A stretch of 42,399 nucleotides of DNA from an uncultured Planctomycetaceae bacterium. Lineage in GTDB: Bacteria > Planctomycetota > Planctomycetia > Pirellulales > Pirellulaceae. Positions 26,937 through 35,975 of this stretch are shown here, piece by piece. The notes under the pieces were generated by a model, which ran no database searches, had not been told where the DNA came from, and worked only from the letters and a program-made list of their open reading frames with translations. The stretch's first letter is position 1, and every line of letters starts with the position of its first letter. Made by a program: the position numbers and the translations under genes. The stretch is from positions 1 to 42,399 of the forward strand of contig CAIYOB010000722.1 in the NCBI GenBank assembly GCA_903927685.1. The letters run 5' to 3'.

Positions 26937-29288
26937 TCACTCGACATACACCGCCTGCTCGGGACACACCTGGCGGCAGGTGTCGCAGCGGGTGCACGTG
27001 TCCAGGTCGATTTTGTGCCGGGCGTACGGCGTCATGGGGATCGCGTTCACCGGACAGTTCTGCGCGCACAGCGTACAGCCGATGCAGCGCTCGTTGATCT
27101 TGTACGCGACCAGATCCTTGCACTTGCCGGCCGGACAGCGGCCCTGCAAATGGGCTTCGTATTCGTCGCGAAAGTAACGCAAGGTCGATAGCACGGGATT
27201 GGGGGCCGTCTTGCCCAGCCCGCACAGGCTGCCGGCGCACACGTCCCGCGACAGCTGTTCGAGCAGTTCTAAATCGCCTTGCTGCCCCCGCCCGGCGCAA
27301 ATGCGATCCAGGATGTCCAGCATCCGCCGCGTGCCGACCCGGCAGAACGTGCACTTGCCGCAGGATTGGTCCTGCGTAAAGCGGAGAAAATAGCGGGCGA
27401 TGTCGACCATACAGTCGGTGTCGTCCAGCACGACCAGCCCGCCGCTGCCCATGATCGCGCCGACCTGGGCCAGCGCCTCGTAATCGATCCGGGTATGCCC
27501 CAGTTCCGCCGGCACGCAGCCGCCCGAGGGGCCGCCGATCTGTACCGCCTTGAACTTGCGGCCGCCCGCCACGCCGCCGCCGATCTCGTCGACGACCTGG
27601 TAGATGGTGATCCCCATCGGGACTTCGATCAGTCCGCCGCGGGCGATCTTGCCGGCCAAGGCAAACACCTTGGTTCCCTTACTCTTCTCCGTGCCATACG
27701 CCGCGAACGCCGCCGCGCCGTGACGCAGGATCCACGGCACCAGGGCGTACGTCTCGACGTTATTGATCAGGGTGGGCTTTTCCCACAAGCCGCATTCGGC
27801 CGGATACGGCGGCCGGAGATGAGGCATCCCGCGGCGGCCTTCCATCGAGGCCAGCAGCGCGGTCTCTTCGCCGCACACGAACGCGCCGGCGCCCTCGCGG
27901 ACGCTCAATTCCAGCGAAAATTCGCTGCCGAAGATGTTCGCGCCCAGGTACCCGCGCTCGTGACAGATCTGCAACGCTTCGCGGACCCGGCGGACCGCTA
28001 ACGGATACTCGGCACGGATGTACAGGAAGCCTTCCCGGGCCCCAATCGCCAGGGCCGCGAGCGCCATCCCCTCGATGACCCGGTAAGGAAAAGACTCGAG
28101 GATCATGCGGTCCATGAACGCCCCCGGGTCGCCCTCGTCGCCGTTGCAGACCAGGTACTTGGTGTCCCCGGCGACGGCGCGGACCTTCTGCCACTTGATG
28201 CCGGTCGGAAAACCGGCCCCGCCGCGTCCCCGCAGGCCGCTGTTCTGGATCTCGTCCACGATCGCCTGCGGCTGGTTCTGCTCCAGGCAGCGGCGCAACG
28301 CGGCAAACCCGTCGTACTTCAAGTACTCGTCCAGGTTCGTCGGGTCGACTTGCCCGCAATACTCGGTGGACAGGTGCTTCTGCGGGCCGAGGAACGAACA
28401 GACGGGGCCTTCGCGCGGATTGATCGCGTGCTGCACGGCCGGCTCGACGGCCTGTTCATCGGTCAGCAGCCGGTCCAGCCAGCGGCGCGTCGAGTAGCTC
28501 ATCCGCTTCCACACGCCGCGCGGCTTGAAATGCCGCAGCACAATCGACTCGACGTCCTCCGCCTGGACGCGGGCGTACAGGTTGGATGGGCCCTGCAAGG
28601 GGACGACTTCGACCAACGGCGTCTGATGGCACATCCCCACGCATCCCACGCGTTTGGCAGTCGCCGCCGCGCCGCTGTCCGCCAGGACTCGGTCCAGCGC
28701 ATCGCGCACCTTGCCGCTGCCCTGGGCCACGCAGCACGAGCCGAGTCCGACGCGGATCTCGCCCTCGAAGCGGGCCGGTGCGCGGTGCTGGGCGGCCGCC
28801 TTGCGCGGCGTGCCGTTCTGATGATCCAAAAAGTCCCGGAGCACGTCGTGGATCATCCGCGGCGTCAAATGGCCATACGTCAGGTCGTCGATCTGCACCA
28901 CGGGGGCCAGCGTACAGCAACCCAGGCAGGCGACGCCCTGCAGCGTGAACATCCCGTCGTCGTCCGTGTCCTGGCCGCTTTTCAGGTGCAGTTCTTTCGC
29001 GATGGCGTCCCGTACCAGTTCCGCGCCCTTGACGTGACAAGCGGTGCCGACGCAAACCTGGATCAGGTGGCGGCCGACGGGCCGATGGCGGAATTGGGTA
29101 TAGAAGCTGGACACGCCCGCGATCGAGGCCGGCGTGATCTTGGTCAGCGCGCACACCCGGCGCAGGGCCTCGTCGGGCAGGTAGTGGTAGTGCTCCTGCA
29201 GCCGCTGCAGGATCGGAATCACCGCTTCCGGCCCGCCGCCGACCTCGTCCACCGTGCGGTCAACGAACGTTAAATCCAAATCTGGCAT
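26937..29288 (-). CDS. HydB/NuoEF-like NADH-binding FMN and iron-sulfur subunit
   Basis: A 783-residue fusion with these parts in order. A NuoE-like 2Fe-2S thioredoxin fold has Cys79, 84, 121 and 125. A second thioredoxin-like 2Fe-2S domain has Cys185/186, 216 and 220. The NuoF FMN/NADH domain has GRGGAGFPTGIKW at 354-366. A 4Fe-4S site has Cys643, 646, 649 and 689. CPAGKC at 718-723 follows, a segment typical of HydB-type hydrogenase and bifurcating enzymes rather than complex I. A C-terminal 2[4Fe-4S] ferredoxin has CIGCTLCAQNCP and CTRCDTCRQVCP. It would exchange electrons with NAD(H). The ATG at 29288 starts the NuoE fold directly; earlier residues do not fit. No hydrogenase or formate dehydrogenase subunit lies nearby. 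Confidence 0.93.
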   Translation of the reverse strand: MPDLDLTFVDRTVDEVGGGPEAVIPILQRLQEHYHYLPDEALRRVCALTKITPASIAGVSSFYTQFRHRPVGRHLIQVCVGTACHVKGAELVRDAIAKELHLKSGQDTDDDGMFTLQGVACLGCCTLAPVVQIDDLTYGHLTPRMIHDVLRDFLDHQNGTPRKAAAQHRAPARFEGEIRVGLGSCCVAQGSGKVRDALDRVLADSGAAATAKRVGCVGMCHQTPLVEVVPLQGPSNLYARVQAEDVESIVLRHFKPRGVWKRMSYSTRRWLDRLLTDEQAVEPAVQHAINPREGPVCSFLGPQKHLSTEYCGQVDPTNLDEYLKYDGFAALRRCLEQNQPQAIVDEIQNSGLRGRGGAGFPTGIKWQKVRAVAGDTKYLVCNGDEGDPGAFMDRMILESFPYRVIEGMALAALAIGAREGFLYIRAEYPLAVRRVREALQICHERGYLGANIFGSEFSLELSVREGAGAFVCGEETALLASMEGRRGMPHLRPPYPAECGLWEKPTLINNVETYALVPWILRHGAAAFAAYGTEKSKGTKVFALAGKIARGGLIEVPMGITIYQVVDEIGGGVAGGRKFKAVQIGGPSGGCVPAELGHTRIDYEALAQVGAIMGSGGLVVLDDTDCMVDIARYFLRFTQDQSCGKCTFCRVGTRRMLDILDRICAGRGQQGDLELLEQLSRDVCAGSLCGLGKTAPNPVLSTLRYFRDEYEAHLQGRCPAGKCKDLVAYKINERCIGCTLCAQNCPVNAIPMTPYARHKIDLDTCTRCDTCRQVCPEQAVYVE

Positions 29289-29484
29289 GATGTTCGGTTC
29301 AAAGGACGCGGGAGTCGCCAAAGACGCCGCACTAGATTCTAGTCGGTTGGAGCGCTGGAGGGAATTGGCGGTGGAAAGACAGGCTGGAAAGACAGGCGGT
29401 GGAAAGACGAACCGATGCCAGTGGGCAGGTCCCCAGCGTGGGAGCCTCTGCAATAAACCGTAGGAAGCGGAGAGAACCCGGTCG
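29289..29484. other. Gap between two oxidoreductase genes with a short repeated motif
   Basis: No gene is seen. TGGAAAGAC occurs three times (29372, 29385, 29400; spacing 13 and 15). This is the largest gap in the six-gene minus-strand run, so a secondary promoter or an mRNA processing site could lie here; none is recognisable. Confidence 0.4.
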
Positions 29485-32463
29485 TCATTGGCCCGCCCGC
29501 ACAACCTCGACCCAGTGCTTGGCCTCGACACCCAACGCGTCGCGCAGCTGATGCCGGCAGCTGATCCCACAGGCGATGACGGTCTTGCCCTGGGCCACGG
29601 CTTGCTCGACCGCCGGGAACAACCGCTGCCCGCCGACGGCCAGCGAAAGATCGTAGTGTTCGTAGCCGAACGATCCGGCCATGCCGCAGCAGCCGGAATC
29701 GACTTCTTCGCAGGCTACGTCCGGCAGGCGAGCGAAGTGGCTGTGGATGGCCGCCGTTCCGAATTCGGCCTTCTGGTGACAGTGGCCGTGTAGCAGGAAC
29801 TGGCTCGCGGCCGCAGCCAACGGCGCGATCCGCCCGGCGGCCACTTCGCGATCCAGGAACACGTCGATCATCGTCACGCACGCGGCGACGCGGCGGCCCA
29901 GTTCGGCGTCGTCCAGTAGATCGGGCAGGTCGTCGGCCAGCGCGGAAGCACACGACGGCTCCAGGCACAGGATGGGCAGCCCCTGGCGGGCGTACACATC
30001 CAGCTTCTGCATCGTCTTGGTCCCGTCCCGCTTGGCTTGGCGGACCAGCCCCTTGGACAGCCGCGGCCGCTGACAGCAGCCGGCTCGGGCCAGCACGACT
30101 TCGTAGCCGCAGCTTTCCAGCAGTTCGACGGCTGACACGCCCACGCGCGGCTCCAGGTAGTTGGCATACGTGTCGTCGAACAGGACGACTCGGGGCCGCG
30201 CTTTCGAGGCCGGCTGACCCGAATCCCCCTCGCCGCTGACTTTCTGCCTCGCTCGCCGCGCCCGCAACAGCTGGGCCAGCGTCCGCGTGGCGAACGGCGG
30301 CATAGCGCGGCGGCGGTCGATGCCGGCGAGCTTTTCCAACAGCCAGCCATAGCCGGGCAGGCGGGCCGCGAAATTCACCACGTGCGCCAGCGGCCCCGCC
30401 AGCCAGCGTGCCATTTGGGGCATATCGCCGATCATTCGATAGCCCAGCGGCGTTCCGTGCCGGTCGTGATGCAGCTGCAGCACTTCGCTTTTCAGCCGCG
30501 CCATGTCGACCGCGTTGGGACATTCGCTCTTGCACGCCTTGCATGCCAGGCACAAGTCCAGCACTTGCTTCATCCGGTCCGAGGCCAGCGCCGCGTCACC
30601 CAACTGGCCGGACATGGCCAGCCGCAAGGCGTTCGCCCGGCCGCGCGTGGACGCTTCCTCGTCCAGCGTCGCCCGAAAGCTGGGACACATCGTCCCGGCG
30701 TCCAGTTTGCGGCAGGCCCCCACGCCGTTGCACTGTTCGACCGCGCGCTGAAAGCCGTCTTGCTCGCGATAGTGGAACAGCGTCGTCACGTCCGCCGGAC
30801 GGTACCCGTCGCCGTATCGCAGGTGACTGACCATCGACGGCGTGTCGACGATCTTGCCGGGATTCATCAGGTTCGTGGGATCGAACAGGCCCTTGATCTG
30901 CCGGAACGCCTCGTACAGCCGGGGACCGAAGTACCGCGGGACGAACTCGCCGCGCACCAGCCCATCGCCGTGTTCGCCCGCAAAGACGCCCCCGTAGTGA
31001 CAGACCAATTCGAACGCCCGGTTGGCGATCTCGACCATCTTGCGGCGATGCTCCGGCAAGTGCAGATCGAGCCGCGGCCGGAAGTGAATCACCCCGACGC
31101 TGGCGTGGGCGTACATGGTTGTCGGCACGTCCAAGTCGCGGCAAACCGCCTGCAACCGCTCGACGTATTCCGCCAGCACTTCGACCGGCACGCAGGCGTC
31201 CTCGACGAACGCTTGCCCCTTGACCGGGCCGGGAACGTTGCTGATCAGCCCCAGCCCCAGCTTGCGGACGCTCCACACCTCGGCCTGCCCGGCCTTGTCG
31301 GTTCGCACGGGCCAGGCGTAACCGATCCCCCTGCTCTTCAAGTCGGCGACGACGTCCTGGATTCGCCGCCGCGCATCGGCCGCATCGCTGCCGAACACTT
31401 CCACCAGCAGCACCGCCTTGGGTTGGCCCTCGAAAAACGTCGCCAGCCGCCGCGTGGTCGGGTTGACCAGCGATTCGCGGATGACCAGTTCGTCCAGCAG
31501 TTCGACGGTGCTGACCGGGTGCGTGAGGATCTCCGGCAGCCGGCGCAATGAGGCGAGTTCGTCGTCGAAGTGCACAATGGCCAGCGCCGTGGCCGCCGGC
31601 AGCGGCGTCAGACGCAGCTTGGCTTCCAGCACGCACCCCAGCGTGCCCTCGCTGCCGACGATCAAGTTGGACAAGTTCCAGACGCGGTGCCCGTCCAAGT
31701 TCCGGCCGCCGATCGGGCCGGTATAGCCCGCGCCGTCGACGAACTCGTCCAGGTTGTAGCCCGACACACGGCGCATAACCTTAGGGTAGCGAGCCAGGAT
31801 CTCGTCGCGATGGGCGGCGACAATCTCGCTCACCCCGCGATAGATCTCCGCGGCTCGCGTGCCGCCCTGGCTGCACCGCCGCCACTGATCGTCGCCGACC
31901 GGTTCCAGGTCCAGCACCGTACCGCCCGCCAGGACCACGCGGCAAGAGATCACATGATCGATCGTCTTACCGTAGACGATCGAGCGGGTTCCCGAGGCGT
32001 TATTGCCGATCATTCCGCCGACCGTGGCCCGGTTGCCCGTGGCCGGATCGGGAGCGAAGTGCAGCCGGTGCGGAGCCAATTGGGCGTTCAGCACATCCCG
32101 GATCAGGCCCGGCTGGACGCGGGCCCAACGCTGCTCGACGTTCAACTCCAGGACCTGGTTCAGGTACTTGGACACGTCCAGCACCAGCCCCGTGCCGAAC
32201 GTCTGCCCCGACAGCGACGTCGCGCCGCCACGGGGCGTGATCGGCACGCCGCAGCGTCCGGCCGCCGCGACGGCTGCGATGCAATCCGCTTCGTCCCGCG
32301 GCACGGCCACACAGGCCGGCAGCATCTGGTAGTGGCTGGCATCCGTCGCGTGCAGGCCGCAGCTCATTGGATCGAAATACAGTTCGCCCCGCAAGTTGGC
32401 CCGCAGTTCCCGCTCCAGCGCTGCCACGGTGTCAGGCGAAGGACGTGCATCGGAAGGACTCAC
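29485..32463 (-). CDS. YdiJ-type FAD-linked 2-hydroxyacid dehydrogenase with iron-sulfur domains
   Basis: A protein of about 992 residues, close to the length of E. coli YdiJ, which oxidises D-2-hydroxyglutarate. The N-terminal half is a GlcD/VAO-type FAD domain: ITPRGGATSLSGQTFGTG, GNRATVGGMIGNNASGTRS, and YAHASVGVIHFRPRLDL near its end. Then come ferredoxin motifs (CNGVGACRKLDAGTMCP, CLACKACKSECP) and two CCG-type motifs (AGCCQRP and DSGCCGMAGSFGYE). It is probably a cytoplasmic D-2-hydroxyacid (2-hydroxyglutarate, lactate or glycolate) dehydrogenase. A GTG at 32463 is chosen because GGGGAG lies 6 bases before it; the frame is open to 32544. It heads a run that continues with NADH-linked flavoprotein genes, suggesting NAD as the electron acceptor. 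Confidence 0.9.
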   Translation of the reverse strand: MSPSDARPSPDTVAALERELRANLRGELYFDPMSCGLHATDASHYQMLPACVAVPRDEADCIAAVAAAGRCGVPITPRGGATSLSGQTFGTGLVLDVSKYLNQVLELNVEQRWARVQPGLIRDVLNAQLAPHRLHFAPDPATGNRATVGGMIGNNASGTRSIVYGKTIDHVISCRVVLAGGTVLDLEPVGDDQWRRCSQGGTRAAEIYRGVSEIVAAHRDEILARYPKVMRRVSGYNLDEFVDGAGYTGPIGGRNLDGHRVWNLSNLIVGSEGTLGCVLEAKLRLTPLPAATALAIVHFDDELASLRRLPEILTHPVSTVELLDELVIRESLVNPTTRRLATFFEGQPKAVLLVEVFGSDAADARRRIQDVVADLKSRGIGYAWPVRTDKAGQAEVWSVRKLGLGLISNVPGPVKGQAFVEDACVPVEVLAEYVERLQAVCRDLDVPTTMYAHASVGVIHFRPRLDLHLPEHRRKMVEIANRAFELVCHYGGVFAGEHGDGLVRGEFVPRYFGPRLYEAFRQIKGLFDPTNLMNPGKIVDTPSMVSHLRYGDGYRPADVTTLFHYREQDGFQRAVEQCNGVGACRKLDAGTMCPSFRATLDEEASTRGRANALRLAMSGQLGDAALASDRMKQVLDLCLACKACKSECPNAVDMARLKSEVLQLHHDRHGTPLGYRMIGDMPQMARWLAGPLAHVVNFAARLPGYGWLLEKLAGIDRRRAMPPFATRTLAQLLRARRARQKVSGEGDSGQPASKARPRVVLFDDTYANYLEPRVGVSAVELLESCGYEVVLARAGCCQRPRLSKGLVRQAKRDGTKTMQKLDVYARQGLPILCLEPSCASALADDLPDLLDDAELGRRVAACVTMIDVFLDREVAAGRIAPLAAAASQFLLHGHCHQKAEFGTAAIHSHFARLPDVACEEVDSGCCGMAGSFGYEHYDLSLAVGGQRLFPAVEQAVAQGKTVIACGISCRHQLRDALGVEAKHWVEVVRAGQ

Positions 32464-32603
32464 CTCAAGCTCCCCTTCAAGTTTCCTGAACTGACGCTCG
32501 AACCAAGCATTATAGCCCGCCTCTGGCCGCCGAGACACCGCCAAGTCACCCTTGATTCACATCCCCGCGTCAGGTTGCGGTGCCGGCGGACAGATGCTTG
32601 CCC

Positions 32604-32682
32604 GGGTGGCTGTGAACGAGTGCAGCGAGCCCACCGTCCGCGGCGATTCCGGAGGCTCACTGCACTCGACGCGGGCCACCCT
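32604..32682. repeat. Palindromic dispersed repeat, copy D
   Basis: GAGTGCAGCGAGCC at 32618-32631 pairs with its complement at 32654-32667 with one mismatch; GGGTGGC/GCCACCC arms at 32604 and about 32676 extend it. The element lies between the YdiJ-type gene and a 90-codon ORF on the minus strand. It covers the stop codon of that ORF at 32657-32659. Confidence 0.8.
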
Positions 32683-32929
32683 TTGCATCGCCGGCGGCAC
32701 CCTCAGCGAATGCGGGCGACGCGCCTCCCAGCCCGCCACGTTCCATCACGTCCTGGAAAACCGCCTGGAGTTCCCGCAGGTGCTGTCCGGTGGCGGTGTG
32801 GATGATGACCGCTTCGCCCCGGCCGGCACTTTCGACCTTGCGGACGCCGAAGCCCAGTCCCTTCAGCCGCCGCCGGACCTGCGAGGCACCCAACCGAACG
32901 TGCAAGCGGTGGCCTTTGATACCGGTCAT
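32657..32929 (-). CDS. Small basic protein of unknown function
   Basis: A 90-residue protein opening MTGIKGHRLHVRLGASQVRR. The N-terminal two thirds are strongly basic (RRRLKGLGFGVRKV) with a short beta-alpha pattern that could bind nucleic acid. I do not recognise a family. The last ~8 residues and the stop codon come from the palindromic repeat, so the true C terminus may have been replaced by the element. No ribosome-binding site is evident at the ATG. It could precede the YdiJ run as a first gene, with 193 bases between. Confidence 0.5.
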   Translation of the reverse strand: MTGIKGHRLHVRLGASQVRRRLKGLGFGVRKVESAGRGEAVIIHTATGQHLRELQAVFQDVMERGGLGGASPAFAEGAAGDAKGGPRRVQ

Positions 32930-33190
32930 GTTTCCGCGCTCCGAGCCAGGGATCCAGCGACGGCCAGTTGCACCAGCTTGCCACCGACGCGGCCGGCCGG
33001 CAAGGGGTGGCGTCGGTCAGGCAGGCGGGGCGTCGCGGGGTGTTGAACCGCGCGGATGGACGGGGTAGACTTGGTGCCGTCAAGCTGCTTCAACGCGTAA
33101 GCTGTCGGCTGTCGCGATCCGCCGGTTGAAGGTATTGCGGCTCCAGTCCCCTTCTTTGCCAGCCCGGCTGACGAGAAACAAGGAGAGATC

Positions 33191-34456
33191 ATGAACCGTC
33201 CCCAGCCATCGAAGCGACGCGAATTCCCTTGTGCCAGCGGACAGGAACCGAGCCTGAACGTGTTCGCCCTGGCGGCCCTGGCCGCGGTCTGCTGGGCCTC
33301 GCCCGCGCGGGCTGAGCATCCGGTGCCGTGGGAGGTCAAGTTCCTGGCCATCGACGCCAATGAAGGCTGCGACATCGCCGACCTGGATGGAGACGGCAAG
33401 TTGGATGTCGTTGCGGGCCGCAGCTGGTACCGCAACGGCGAGTGGATTCCGCGGCCGGTCCGGATCATCGAGGACAACAACGGCTACGCCCGCAGCAACG
33501 GCGAGTGGGCGTACGATGTCAACGGCGACGGCCGGCCCGACGTGATTTCGATGGACTTTACGTCGAGCCAGGTCTACTGGTACGAGAATCCCGGCGGCGA
33601 CGCGCTGCTGCAGGGTTACCTGTGGCCCAAGCATCTGCTGGCCGACACGGGCTGGGCCCACAACGAAGTCAGCTACCTGATCGACCTGACCGGGGACGGC
33701 AAGCCCGAATGGTTCTCGAATCAGTGGAACAAAGACAATCCGACCGTGATCTGGACGTTCGCCACGGAAGAGCGTGACGTGCAAGTCCAGAAGGGGAACC
33801 GGAGCGAAACGGTACGCCAGCCGATGCCGACGCTGGTCGGGCACAAGATCGGGGACCTCAACGGCCACGGCGTCGGCTTTGGCGACGTCAACAACGACGG
33901 CCGGGACGACATCCTGTTCGGCCTGGGCTGGTTCGAGCGTCCCGCCGGAGATCCGCTGGCGCAGCACTGGACCTACCACGCCGACTGGGAGAAGAAGCAC
34001 GCCGCTTGTCCAATGCTGGTCTACGACGTGGACGGCGACGGCAAGAACGACGTGATCAACAGCGTCGCGCACGGTTACGGCATACACTGGTGGCGTGGGC
34101 TGGGGCCGGATGCGGAGGGGAAGTTGAAGTTCGACGAGCACCTGATCGACGACTCGTTCTCGCAGCCCCATTGCTTCTGCCGGGCGGACCTGGACGGCGA
34201 CGGCGCCGGCGAGTTGATTACCGGCAAGCGGATTCGCGCTCATAACGAGAACGATCCCGGCGCCGCCGAACCGCCGATCATGCGCTACTACGTTTGGGAT
34301 GGAAAGAAGAAAGCCTTCGACGGCTACACGATCAACCTGGGCCAGGTCGGCGGCGGGTTGCAGATCCGCACCGCCGATCTGGACGCGGACGGGGATGCCG
34401 ACCTTGTGGTTGCCGGCAAGGAAGGCACCCAGATCCTGTTCAACAAGCGACGGTAA
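33191..34456 (+). CDS. Secreted VCBS/FG-GAP repeat protein
   Basis: A 421-residue extracellular protein. After an unusually long basic N-terminal stretch comes a signal peptide (VFALAALAAVCWASPARAE, residues about 24-42). Seven calcium-loop repeats follow, such as DIADLDGDGKLDVV, DVNGDGRPDVI, DVNNDGRDDIL and DVDGDGKNDVI. Such proteins form integrin-like beta-propellers used for adhesion or polysaccharide binding. AAGGAG lies seven bases before the ATG. It is divergent from the small ORF at 32657-32929, and its stop is followed by a 640-base gap. Confidence 0.9.
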   Translation: MNRPQPSKRREFPCASGQEPSLNVFALAALAAVCWASPARAEHPVPWEVKFLAIDANEGCDIADLDGDGKLDVVAGRSWYRNGEWIPRPVRIIEDNNGYARSNGEWAYDVNGDGRPDVISMDFTSSQVYWYENPGGDALLQGYLWPKHLLADTGWAHNEVSYLIDLTGDGKPEWFSNQWNKDNPTVIWTFATEERDVQVQKGNRSETVRQPMPTLVGHKIGDLNGHGVGFGDVNNDGRDDILFGLGWFERPAGDPLAQHWTYHADWEKKHAACPMLVYDVDGDGKNDVINSVAHGYGIHWWRGLGPDAEGKLKFDEHLIDDSFSQPHCFCRADLDGDGAGELITGKRIRAHNENDPGAAEPPIMRYYVWDGKKKAFDGYTINLGQVGGGLQIRTADLDADGDADLVVAGKEGTQILFNKRR

Positions 34457-35096
34457 CCACAAGTTTCGACGCTCGCCTTTGCGTCGATCGCCCAGGCGGG
34501 ACCCGGCCTTCACCAGCCGCTGGCCAGTCGCTGCCCGGCCACTCTCGCTGTACTTCCTGCGGCGCGGCACACGCCAGCTCCGCGCACGGGCTGGCCGAGA
34601 GGCTTTCCGTACGTCAGCTCCCAGGTGCTGGGGAAGAGTCGTTCTTCCGGCCAATTGCCGGTATCGTCAACCGGCTACGCTGCCGAAACTGTCAAATCCG
34701 TGGTGGCACCTTGGCGGCAATCCGCAGGGCAAATGAACGGATGGGTCTCCAGCAGATTCAGGGAGGCCAACCGATTGAATTCGTTGAGATGGAAACTGCA
34801 GTTCCCATCTGCCGGAGAACCCGGCAAACACAAGTTCCTCTCTTCAAGAGCCGAGGAATCAGAGGTCCCAATCGGTTGGCCTCCCTGAATCTGCTGGAAA
34901 TCCAAATCTTGACCTGCCCCACCCAAAGGGTGAAGGTCTTCTGCTACTGCAAATTCTGGGGGCTTCGCACGAGTTTGCGGGTGGATTTTGGCAAGCAGAG
35001 CCTGATCTGGGCCCAGTGCAAGACTGGGGGCTCGCCACTCGTACCTCGTGGCTCGACCCCAGCCACCCAACCCCAATTCTTAGCTTGGACAACGCA
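34457..35096. other. 640-base gap with repeats, no gene seen
   Basis: No open frame here resembles a gene. The first 290 bases have no recognisable content. Then come the 151-base element with inverted ends at 34748-34898, about 120 bases without visible content, and the palindromic repeat copy at 35021-35098. The flanking genes are convergent, so this is a 3'-to-3' gap that accumulates mobile or repetitive sequence. Confidence 0.7.
34748..34898. mobile_element. 151-base MITE-like element with 30-base inverted ends
   Basis: The ends at 34748-34777 and 34869-34898 are a perfect 30-base inverted pair beginning TCCAGCAGATTCAGGGAGGC. The 91 bases between include smaller palindromes (a GATGG..CCATC pair round CTGCAG, and GCCGG..CCGGC). 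No transposase or clear target-site duplication is seen. The structure fits a miniature inverted-repeat element mobilised by a transposase elsewhere; alternatively a large hairpin terminator between the two convergent genes. Confidence 0.6.
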
Positions 35097-35098
35097 CT
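35021..35098. repeat. Palindromic dispersed repeat, copy E (right half)
   Basis: About 75 bases match the right half of copy A closely, including CCACTCGTACCTCGTGGCTC and a TTCTTAGCTTGGACAACGCA end. The left half is missing. The unit ends on the stop codon (35097-35099) of the isomerase gene on the minus strand. Confidence 0.85.
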
Positions 35099-35975
35099 AG
35101 CCGCCAGCCAGGATCTTCTTCAGCCCTGCCAGGGACAACTTGACGCATTCCATCGGCGAGACGCCGGGCAGGTACGCTTCCTGTTCGATGGTGTACCATT
35201 CGGTGCCACCGGCCTCGACGCAGGCCGCGAATACCTCGGCCCACTTGACGGAATCCTCGCCGATGATCGGCCGGCCTTGGCCGCCGACGACGGTGGGTTT
35301 GCAGTGGATGATCTTGCTGCGGCCGGGGTACTTGCGAATCAGCGCGACCGGGTCCTGACCCGCGGCGGTGGTCCAACCGACATCCTGCTGCAAGACGACG
35401 TCCTGGCAGGTGCGCTGGGCGAACAGTTCCCAATAGGTGGTGTCGCCATCCTTGTTGAATTCGTGGGTGTGGTTGTGATAGCCGCAGGCCATGCCAACCT
35501 TCTTCAACGCCGCGGCGGCCTGGTTCATCAGCTCTGCAAATTCCTTGCTCTTAACCGGGTCGGTGAAGCGACCATCGCCGGGAACGCACAGGTACTTGCA
35601 CCCGATCGTCTGATGAAACTCGACGGTCTTGGCCAAGGCGTCGCCGGTCAGCGTGCCCGCTCCGATATGCGTCCCGGCAACTTTCAGCCCGCAGGCGTCC
35701 AACCGCTTGCGAAGGCCTGCCGCATCGCTCCCGTACTTGTGATATCCGGCGAATTCGACCGCTTCAAAGCCCATCTCGGCCACTTGCTCCAGGACGCGGT
35801 CCAGGTCTTTGCTGCAATCATCGCGAACGGAGTACAGTTGGAGCGCCACGCCTGGTTTCTTTGGCGAGGCGTCATTCGCCCAACCGCGGGCGCTGCCGAG
35901 TCCGACCAGCATGGCGCCGGTGGCGGTCGTCTTGAGCCAATCGCGACGGGAGACGGAAAACGCGGTGCGAGTCAT
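35097..35975 (-). CDS. Tat-exported sugar phosphate isomerase/epimerase family protein
   Basis: A 292-residue TIM-barrel protein of the xylose isomerase-like family. SVSRRDWLKTTATGAMLVGL at residues 7-26 is a twin-arginine signal. AVEFAGYHKYG, CGYHNHTHEF, QQDVGWTTAAG, KIIHCKP and EWYTIEQE carry the expected metal-ligand strands. The Tat signal implies that it folds with its metal before export. The substrate is unknown. It is distinct in sequence from the other isomerase in the window (15141-16106). Its TAG stop overlaps the end of a palindromic repeat, so the last residues (LKKILAGG) may have been set by that insertion. Confidence 0.9.
   Translation of the reverse strand: MTRTAFSVSRRDWLKTTATGAMLVGLGSARGWANDASPKKPGVALQLYSVRDDCSKDLDRVLEQVAEMGFEAVEFAGYHKYGSDAAGLRKRLDACGLKVAGTHIGAGTLTGDALAKTVEFHQTIGCKYLCVPGDGRFTDPVKSKEFAELMNQAAAALKKVGMACGYHNHTHEFNKDGDTTYWELFAQRTCQDVVLQQDVGWTTAAGQDPVALIRKYPGRSKIIHCKPTVVGGQGRPIIGEDSVKWAEVFAACVEAGGTEWYTIEQEAYLPGVSPMECVKLSLAGLKKILAGG

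Noticed and set aside
26937..29288. Reading the NuoEF-like gene as part of respiratory complex I
   Set aside because: The fusion of two thioredoxin-like domains with NuoF and a C-terminal 2[4Fe-4S] ferredoxin, plus the CPAGKC segment, fits HydB-type soluble enzymes, and no other nuo genes are present.
29372..29408. Possible iteron or operator from three TGGAAAGAC copies
   Set aside because: Short, uneven spacing, and no regulator gene nearby with a known matching site; noted only as a feature of the gap.
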